A stretch of 64,000 nucleotides of DNA from Mesorhizobium erdmanii USDA 3471 (GTDB lineage Bacteria; Pseudomonadota; Alphaproteobacteria; Rhizobiales; Rhizobiaceae): positions 62,154-126,153 of the forward strand of contig NZ_AXAE01000018.1 in NCBI RefSeq assembly GCF_000472705.1, in the 5' to 3' direction. This document shows positions 26,685 through 33,015 of this stretch, in pieces (the stretch's first letter is position 1; each line of letters begins with the position of its first letter). The notes under the pieces are model-generated. The model saw nothing but the letters and a program-made list of their open reading frames with translations. It ran no database searches and had not been told where the DNA came from. The position numbers and the translations under genes were made by a program.

Positions 26685-27788
26685 ATGAAGATCACTTCCG
26701 TCGATATCTATCGCAAGAACCTCACCTACATCGGCGGCGTGTACAAATGGGGCCGAGGCAATGCAATCGCGACCGCTCGATCGACGGTCGTGGTTATCGG
26801 CACCGATGCCGGCCTCACAGGTGCGGGTGAATTCTGCCCCTGCGGGGAAAACTATATGGAAGCCCATGGCGAAGGGGCTGAAGCGGCTGCGAGACTGCTC
26901 GCGCCCGCTATTATGGGACATGATCCGCGGCAGGTCGGGGTGATTGAAAGGATCATGGACAACACGATACGCGGTCATGGATATGCCAAGGCCCCATTCG
27001 ACGCAGCCTGTTGGGACCTTCTCGGCAAGACGGTCGAACAGCCTGTCTGGATGCTGCTTGGGGGACGGCATACGCATGGCGCTCCGCTCTATAAGGTCGC
27101 GCCCCAAAAAGCTCCGGAGGAGATGGTCTATGAGATGAACAGCCTTCGTCAGCAGGGCTATCGGCAGTTTCAAATTAAGGTCGGCGCTAACTGGATAGAC
27201 GATATAGAACGCATTCGCGCAACCGTGCCAAATCTGCTTCAGGGCGAAAAGGCCTTTGCCGATGCAAACCAAGGATGGCGTGTCGACGAAGCCCTCAGTG
27301 TGGGTAAGGCCACCCGTGATCTTGACTATATCATGGAGCAGCCCTGCCAGAGCTATGACGAGTGCATGCAGGTGAGGCGCAAGGTCGATCTGCCGATGAA
27401 GCTCGATGAATGCATTGATAGCTTCGATATGGTGAGGCGCGTAATTGCTGATCGCTCTGCGGAAGTCGTTTGTCTAAAGATCTCGAAGCAAGGAGGTCTA
27501 TCCAAGGCGCGCCGCATGCGGGATATGCTTATCGATAATCGCATCCCCGTTGTTTCCGAAGACAGCTGGGGCGGCGAAATCACCACGGCAGCAGTAGCGC
27601 ATTTTGCCGCCTCCACCCCCAGTGAGTTCCTGATCAATACGACGGATCTGCATAACTATAATAACGAGCGCACCGGCATCCCTGGTCCATTCACCAGCGA
27701 AGGGAAGATGTTTGCATCCGATGCGCCTGGGCTGGGGGTTGAGCCCGACTTCGAGAGCTTGGGCGCGCCGGTCGCGTCTTACCACTAG
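26685..27788 (+). CDS. Enolase superfamily racemase/epimerase, MLE subgroup (paralogue 3)
   Basis: A 367-residue protein. Catalytic residues line up as Lys in FQIKVGANW, Asp in FADANQGW, Glu in MEQPCQSYDE, Asp in KLDECIDS, and Lys in CLKISKQGG. The N-terminal loop WGRGNAIATARSTVV and GAGEFCPCGENYMEAHGEG differ from the other two paralogues, so the substrate probably differs. The C-terminal ITTAAVAHFAASTPSEFLIN is typical of the MLE subgroup. Last gene of the catabolic region before the transposon-derived stretch. Confidence 0.8.
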   Translation: MKITSVDIYRKNLTYIGGVYKWGRGNAIATARSTVVVIGTDAGLTGAGEFCPCGENYMEAHGEGAEAAARLLAPAIMGHDPRQVGVIERIMDNTIRGHGYAKAPFDAACWDLLGKTVEQPVWMLLGGRHTHGAPLYKVAPQKAPEEMVYEMNSLRQQGYRQFQIKVGANWIDDIERIRATVPNLLQGEKAFADANQGWRVDEALSVGKATRDLDYIMEQPCQSYDECMQVRRKVDLPMKLDECIDSFDMVRRVIADRSAEVVCLKISKQGGLSKARRMRDMLIDNRIPVVSEDSWGGEITTAAVAHFAASTPSEFLINTTDLHNYNNERTGIPGPFTSEGKMFASDAPGLGVEPDFESLGAPVASYH

Positions 27789-27935
27789 CCCCGTTCATGC
27801 CCAGTTTGGCCTTAGCCTACGGTTTCGAGCAGCTCTCGCTCGGCCCCGTATTCATCGGCCACGGCACAGCGAAATGGAGGAAACCGCGTCCTGTCAGTCG
27901 CTCACTGAACGGATAGAAGCTAGGCCCAATTCCAC

Positions 27936-27953
27936 TGTGCCGTCCGGAATTAT
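27936..27953. repeat. Candidate left terminal repeat of a Mu/Tn7-like element
   Basis: TGTGCCGTCCGGAATTAT matches, in inverse orientation, the right ends at 28418-28435, 28997-29014 and 29239-29256 (for example TGTGACGTCCGGAATTAT read inward). A second TCCGGAATTA follows at 27963. The TG...CA ends and repeated inner sites are typical of transposases of the Mu/TnsB type. Confidence 0.55.
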
Positions 27954-28121
27954 CTGTCTCTCTCCGGAATTAAGCCAAGGTTAGAAGATCGTGTCGGTAT
28001 TGCGCGCGCCCGGTCAAACCGGGTCGATTTGCGGCGTGGCCGACGTGTCTCACGCTAGTGCAGGCGGCGTCGCACGCTGTTCCCGATTGTCGCCCGAATA
28101 TCTGCTTACTGGCGACAGTGA

Positions 28122-28435
28122 AAGCGCAGAGCTGGACCTTGGTCGAAAGGGCTGCTCCGGTTTACCAATCCTGTCGTCTTGAGGTTGACCAATCCGTTGT
28201 CGACCGTGAGCGGGTTTACCAATAAGGGCGGCTATATTCTACGCAAATCCAATCACTTAATGCCAATCCATAATTAACTGTCATTGAGGCCATTGGTAAA
28301 CCCGATCTTTGGATCGGAAACCCCTACCCTCAGCCAGAAAACACTCCTGTTTTCAATCGCATAGGCCACCCACAAGCGACCCATAATTCCGGACTGGTAA
28401 ACCCCGTGAAATGCCAAATAATTCCGGACGTCACA
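28122..28435. repeat. Transposon end repeat, copy 1
   Basis: About 314 bp, nearly identical to 28702-29014. It contains GGTTTACCAATCC (28159), GGTTGACCAATCC (28183), GGTTTACCAAT (28213), the inverse ATTGGTAAAC (28292), a weaker inverse near 28394, and two TAATTCCGGAC sites before the terminal CGTCACA. The clustered short sites look like transposase-binding sites. With the left repeat at 27936 it would bound a 500-bp deleted element. Confidence 0.7.
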
Positions 28436-28439
28436 CTGG

Positions 28440-28591
28440 TTGCCCGCGTTGCCGCCCTTACCCTGAATGACGCGCACCTCCAGCGAGTGCCCTCGCCAGT
28501 TGCCACGCAGGCAGGCCTTCCAAATTGCCTGTCGAGAGATTCCTGCCAACTTGGCGAGCAGGTTGAGTGGCACGAACTCTTTCCTCGACAT
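28440..28591 (-). pseudogene. Mu-type transposase N-terminal DNA-binding fragment
   Basis: About 50 codons beginning MSRKEFVPLNLLAKLAGISR, followed by QAIWKACLRGNWRGHSL and RVIQGKGGNAG. The winged-helix layout with a terminal basic GKGG resembles the Mu A-like N-terminal domain of DDE transposases. The reading frame runs straight into end repeat copy 1, so the catalytic core is lost. Upstream, 110 bp separate it from end repeat copy 2, the expected place for a transposon end. Similarity judged by eye. Confidence 0.5.
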
Positions 28592-28701
28592 CGTGCGCTA
28601 TTCCCTGGCGGCAGAACAGAACCACCGAGTAACAGCTGGAGTTATATCTGTCGTGACAATCACACCTTGCATCGCCACGCAGCCTGCGAAGGCGCGCCTG
28701 A

Positions 28702-29014
28702 AGGCGCACAGTTGGACCTTGGTCGAAAGGGCTGCTTCGGTTTACCAATCCTGTCGTTTCGGGTTGACCAATCCGTGGTCGACCGTGAGCGGGTTTACCA
28801 ATAAGGGCGGCTATATTCTACGCAAATCCAATAACTTAATGCCAATCCAGAATTAACTGTCATTGAGGCCATTGGTAAACTCGATCTTTGGATCGGAAAC
28901 TCCTACCCTCAGCCAGAAAACACTCCTGTTTTCAATCGCATAGGCCACCCACAAGCGACCCACAATTCCGGACTGGTAAACCCCGTGAAACGCCAAATAA
29001 TTCCGGACGTCACA
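28702..29014. repeat. Transposon end repeat, copy 2
   Basis: About 313 bp, nearly identical to copy 1 with scattered single-base changes. It lies upstream of the transposase fragment, in the position of a genuine right end. Its right edge runs into copy 3. Confidence 0.7.
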
Positions 29015-29020
29015 CCGTTG

Positions 29021-29256
29021 CCGACCGTAAGCAGGTTGACCAATAGAGGCGCTTAACTTCCACGCTGATTCAACCACTTAACGCCAATCCAGAATTAGCT
29101 GTGATTGTGGCCATTGGTAAACCCGGTCTTTGGATCGGGAGCCCCTCTCCTCGACCTGAAAATCCTCTTGTTTTCAATCGTATAGGCTGAACACCTGCGG
29201 CCCATAATTCCGGACTGGTAAACCCCATCAAATGCCAAATAATTCCGGACATCACA
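29021..29256. repeat. Transposon end repeat, copy 3 (shorter, divergent)
   Basis: About 236 bp, aligning to the right two thirds of copies 1 and 2 from GACCGT(A/G)AGC onward, with many substitutions but almost no length changes. It keeps the TTGACCAATA, ATTGGTAAAC, CTGGTAAACC and paired TAATTCCGGAC sites and ends in CATCACA. Confidence 0.65.
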
Positions 29257-29771
29257 CCGGTTCCAGACTGCCCTTTTATGCGACTTTCGAAGCACAGATC
29301 GTGAACTTGTGGCTATAGTCCGCTGTGTGCGAACGCGGCCGCCTCCCAAGCTTTGTGAGTCGTTGCTTTCCGAGAAGATCGAATAAGTCCTGCGCCGAAG
29401 CCCCGAATTTGGTCAGATTGCGACGCGCGTTTCCAAACGGTTCAATGACCAGTTCGGGAGGCTCGTCTAGATATCGGCGAGAAAGACGTCCGACACATTC
29501 CGGGTCAGGATAACGGCAGCTGCTTTCTCCAACCGCCGGATAATGACGGATTTTCCATCTCAAGAGATCTTACAGAAGAAGCACACCAATCTCCACCAAA
29601 CTCTTTGACGCAATTCAAGTGTAACTTGGTTTGAAGCTGTGCCATAGTCTGCATTGTTCTCGCTTAGCATGCCGAAGCGCAGGTATCAGCAGAAGCGGTT
29701 TAAAGCGATTTGTATAGGAACATGCTTGGGCGGCTTCGAACGAGACGATGGTTACCGCATGGGAGGGACAA
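29257..29771. other. Gene-free interval before the caspase operon
   Basis: A stretch of 515 bp. A minus-strand frame at 29276-29563 encodes 95 residues with no recognisable domain, a TTG start and no good ribosome site; I do not call it a gene. The right part is AT-richer and should hold the promoter of the operon starting at 29772. No repeat or RNA gene seen. Confidence 0.5.
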
Positions 29772-30101
29772 ATGGCACTCGAATCTGATTTGGCGGTGTT
29801 CGGTGTAGGCGTCGCGGGTGGCGCCGCGAATGAACTTCTGCATTGGTGGGGATTGCGAGAGAATCCGAATCTCCCGGAATATGTCAAAAGGATTTTCTAC
29901 TGGGTGGTGACGCTTGGCATGATCCTTTTAGGTGGCGGGTTGGCATGGTTGCAGCTCGGCAGTCAGGCCGATGCGCTGATCGCATTTCAGATCGGACTGG
30001 CCGCTCCCATGCTTTTGCAGAAGCTTATGAAGGCCGCCCCTGAGCCCGGCGGAGGCATGGGCGCAAAACCGGCCTCGGTGCGCGACTTTCTGCGAGGATG
30101 A
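29772..30101 (+). CDS. Small membrane protein coupled to a caspase-like gene
   Basis: A protein of 109 residues from ATG 29772, five bases after GGGAGG. It has two predicted membrane segments: LAVFGVGVAGGAANELLHWW (weak) and IFYWVVTLGMILLGGGLAWL (clear), then a Gly-rich tail. No known family recognised. The stop overlaps the start of the caspase-like gene (ATGA), so the two are translated together. A membrane anchor or effector partner of the caspase-like protein is a reasonable guess. Confidence 0.7.
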   Translation: MALESDLAVFGVGVAGGAANELLHWWGLRENPNLPEYVKRIFYWVVTLGMILLGGGLAWLQLGSQADALIAFQIGLAAPMLLQKLMKAAPEPGGGMGAKPASVRDFLRG

Positions 30102-32917
30102 AAGCTCAGCGTACGCTGACGATCTGTATTGGGATCTCGGCCTACCCGACAAATATTCTCCAGCCGGGCGAGGCACCGTTGCGCTTTTTGGCAAAGAGCG
30201 CTTGCGACCTCAGCGCGCTGTTTCAACGAATTTGGCCCGGTCCTGAATGCAAGCATCATATTATTATTGATGAAGCCGCCTCCCTCGCCAGATTTGAAGA
30301 GATGTTGGCGTCGGAAACGGGAGAGTACGACCTTCTTGTCCTGTATCTTGGCGGGCACGGTCGCATAGGGGTCGGCAACGAGTTTCAGTTCCTTCTCCAT
30401 GAACAGCTGCCTGAGAAGGCGGCGGTTAGCGCTCATAACATCGATTTGGTTCTTGCCCGATCGAAGGCCGCCAATGTCGTCTTGCTTCTCGACGCCTGCT
30501 ACGCCGGCGCCTATGGCGACAATGAAACGTTTTTCAGCACGACGAGCAGTCCAGCTTCGCGCCTTTGTCTCGCGTCCTCCCGATCAGACCAGAAGAGTTG
30601 GGAGGACCCCTATTTTAAACGGTCATTATTCGCAGATGCCGTTGCTCGAGCGTTGACCCGCACGCCCTCCCAACTTGGTGGGGAGAAGCGGGTAGCTGGC
30701 GATTTTTTCGATGACGTTGCGAGTGATGTCACGCGCCACGCCTTTGCGCTCAAGCGAAGCGAAGCTCAGGAACCTTTTCTGATCGGCCCTCGTGATGATC
30801 CACTTTCGCTACCGACCGTAGCGCCGGAAGCCCAGGCAATAAGATCGATCACGACCTTTCAGGTCCTCTTGCGGCGAAGCAGACAGATCATCGCCGGACT
30901 AGCGCTTCTGCTGGTTTCGGGGGCTTGCCTTACGTCATACGCAACATGGCGACCGGCGCTCAACGGAACCGGTCACATTGAGATTCGGCCAGGCCCAAAA
31001 TGGCTGTCACCGTTCAATATCGGTTTTTGGCAACGGCGCGTTGAGACAGATGTCGAGGTATCTGATCTGAGGGATGCTGTTGTCCATGAAGAACTGCTGA
31101 ACGAACAGGGGCTGCATGCCTGGCCCGGTTTGAACCGGGCCGGCGTGCGACGCTGGGCGGATGCTTTCCTCGACGCCTACCTCAACGCGGATGCTGCAGC
31201 TCAGTGGCGTGTCCGCCTAGGTTATCCGGATGCTGTCGAACGCCTCAGCACAACGTCGACTCGGATCGTGCCTATCCGAACGGTTGCGACAGACTCGGCC
31301 ACGGAGTTGGCCGCCGAGGCCAAGCTACTGCAGCCCGCCACGACCCTTGATGACGTCTGGAAAATCCAATGGCGGAGCAATGTGACAGAGGCGAGCTGCA
31401 ATGACGATCCGATCTCGCAGGAACAGTCGGATGAGCTTGATTTTTATCTTCGACTATCAGAACCGGAGGCGTACGCCGCTTGGTTGCGAGGCCTGGCCCT
31501 GGCCGCGCGTGCCGACGGGGCAGTCGGCTATGAAGAGGTGGCAAAGATCGCCGAAATGTTCACCGAAGCAAACCGCGTATGGCGCGATGAATATACTGCG
31601 ATCATCTCGGCCCCTGACGAACCCATCACAGCTGCCAGGATCGCAGCGCGCTTCACGGAAAGACCAACGCTCTCGGAGGTGAATGCCCTGGCGGATGTAG
31701 CCGCCGCGATCGCGGCGAGACGAAGCGATAGCGCACTTGAGCCGGTAACCGCTGGCGAGCGAGCACGGCTCGTGGGCCTTATGGCAGGCTGCGCCGACGT
31801 GGCGGCACATGTTCTGGCAGCGCTGGGCAAGAACGGGAATCCCGAGCGCGTTCTATCTTGGGCCAATGGGCGCGCAACGTCCGATCAAGGGCGCATCGCA
31901 TTGCGTATCCTCGCGGCGCATGGCGCGCTGCCCGACAATGTCATTGTCTGGGTATTGGACATGCTGGGCTTTGCAGGCGACGCGTCTGACCGCAAGCGCG
32001 CCTTTGTCAATGGTCGTGAATGGTTACGGTCGGTAGCAGACCTACGGCACTTGCCGGACGAGCTCGTGTATCGGCTGATGGACTATGCCACCGAGCGTGC
32101 CGCCCGTGGCGATAGTAAGGGAAGTGAGCAGGCAATCGACATCATAGCTCGCACGCCCGCAGGAGCGGCTACCACTTTAGATCCCCGCTACCGAGCATTG
32201 CTGGATGTATCCGCCTATGTCTTGCCGCCGAGTGAGACCGAGGTGGAGCTTGCGGGTCTGCTTGCACGCTCCGGTACAACCCTTTCGCCGGCTCAACGCG
32301 ACGCTTTGATGAGCGTCATCGAAAGCTCGGACGCTGAGCCACGGCCAGTGGTCTTCACCAACGAGGACAAGGGCGAGCGCGGAGAAGCGATTGAACTTGT
32401 CGCGGGGTTGCGGTTCGCTCATCTGTTGGCCTTCTCCCGGTTTGTCCTCGGGTCCAGTGTAGCAGGCGGCCCTGCCAAAGATCCTCGTTCATTTCTTTTC
32501 TTGCAACGCGCGTTGGCGGACGGTCTGCGGTTCGGAGTTCGACCCAACACGCTCACAGAAGTGGCCGAAGCGGCGGCCGTCGCGCTTGCAAACCAATCAA
32601 ACCCGGAACTAGACGCGACAATGTTGCGCGACCAGTTGCGCGTTGCTCCAGACGCCGCGGCCCGCCTTGCGGGAGTTCAAATTGTCGACGCCGCAATTGC
32701 GAGAATGCCGCCGGCTCGCCGAAACGAAACGCTTGGAGGGCTCAGGACATACTGGCGCACTGAGCGGGAGCCTGAGATAAAACTCGCTCTGGCGGCGGCG
32801 ATTGTTCGCGCCCTGGCGGAACCGACGTTGGCCAGAAGCGACGCGGCGTCGTCACTCTCGAAATGGCGAATTTTCACCCTTGGGCTGACGCTCAAACTCG
32901 CGCGAGCTGAATACTAG
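30098..32917 (+). CDS. Caspase-like (C14) protein with membrane segment and long C-terminal domain
   Basis: A 939-residue protein. Residues 1-235 form a caspase-hemoglobinase fold with the dyad His87 in YLGGHGRIG and Cys134 in LLDACYAGAYG. A membrane helix follows at about 264-284 (IIAGLALLLVSGACLTSY). Residues 290-939 form a long, mostly helical region rich in Ala, Arg and Leu, resembling a repeat scaffold but with no named domain I can identify. The layout (protease, membrane anchor, large sensor) fits bacterial caspase conflict systems. It lies in an operon with the small membrane protein and next to a trypsin-PLD fusion. Role in defence is inferred. Confidence 0.8.
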   Translation: MKAQRTLTICIGISAYPTNILQPGEAPLRFLAKSACDLSALFQRIWPGPECKHHIIIDEAASLARFEEMLASETGEYDLLVLYLGGHGRIGVGNEFQFLLHEQLPEKAAVSAHNIDLVLARSKAANVVLLLDACYAGAYGDNETFFSTTSSPASRLCLASSRSDQKSWEDPYFKRSLFADAVARALTRTPSQLGGEKRVAGDFFDDVASDVTRHAFALKRSEAQEPFLIGPRDDPLSLPTVAPEAQAIRSITTFQVLLRRSRQIIAGLALLLVSGACLTSYATWRPALNGTGHIEIRPGPKWLSPFNIGFWQRRVETDVEVSDLRDAVVHEELLNEQGLHAWPGLNRAGVRRWADAFLDAYLNADAAAQWRVRLGYPDAVERLSTTSTRIVPIRTVATDSATELAAEAKLLQPATTLDDVWKIQWRSNVTEASCNDDPISQEQSDELDFYLRLSEPEAYAAWLRGLALAARADGAVGYEEVAKIAEMFTEANRVWRDEYTAIISAPDEPITAARIAARFTERPTLSEVNALADVAAAIAARRSDSALEPVTAGERARLVGLMAGCADVAAHVLAALGKNGNPERVLSWANGRATSDQGRIALRILAAHGALPDNVIVWVLDMLGFAGDASDRKRAFVNGREWLRSVADLRHLPDELVYRLMDYATERAARGDSKGSEQAIDIIARTPAGAATTLDPRYRALLDVSAYVLPPSETEVELAGLLARSGTTLSPAQRDALMSVIESSDAEPRPVVFTNEDKGERGEAIELVAGLRFAHLLAFSRFVLGSSVAGGPAKDPRSFLFLQRALADGLRFGVRPNTLTEVAEAAAVALANQSNPELDATMLRDQLRVAPDAAARLAGVQIVDAAIARMPPARRNETLGGLRTYWRTEREPEIKLALAAAIVRALAEPTLARSDAASSLSKWRIFTLGLTLKLARAEY

Positions 32918-33015
32918 CAACAGAATATTTCGTGAAGCGATGTCGTAATGTAGAAATACGCTGCGAGTAAGAGACTTCAGGCCAATCACTGCACCACTCC
33001 AAATATGGTCACACC

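Noticed and set aside
27936..28435. A clean 500-bp mini-transposon with target duplication
   Set aside because: Ends match as inverted repeats, but the flanking five bases (TCCAC and CTGGT) differ, so simple insertion is not supported; kept as a remnant instead.
28274..29349. Related open frames in all three end repeats encoding a shared CDVRNYLAF-type peptide
   Set aside because: The shared peptide is just the translation of the repeated DNA. Differences among copies are mostly amino acid changing, upstream parts are unrelated, and no ribosome sites are seen.
29276..29563. A 95-codon minus-strand frame near the transposon ends
   Set aside because: TTG start, no ribosome site, no recognisable domain, Arg-rich composition typical of out-of-frame high-GC DNA.
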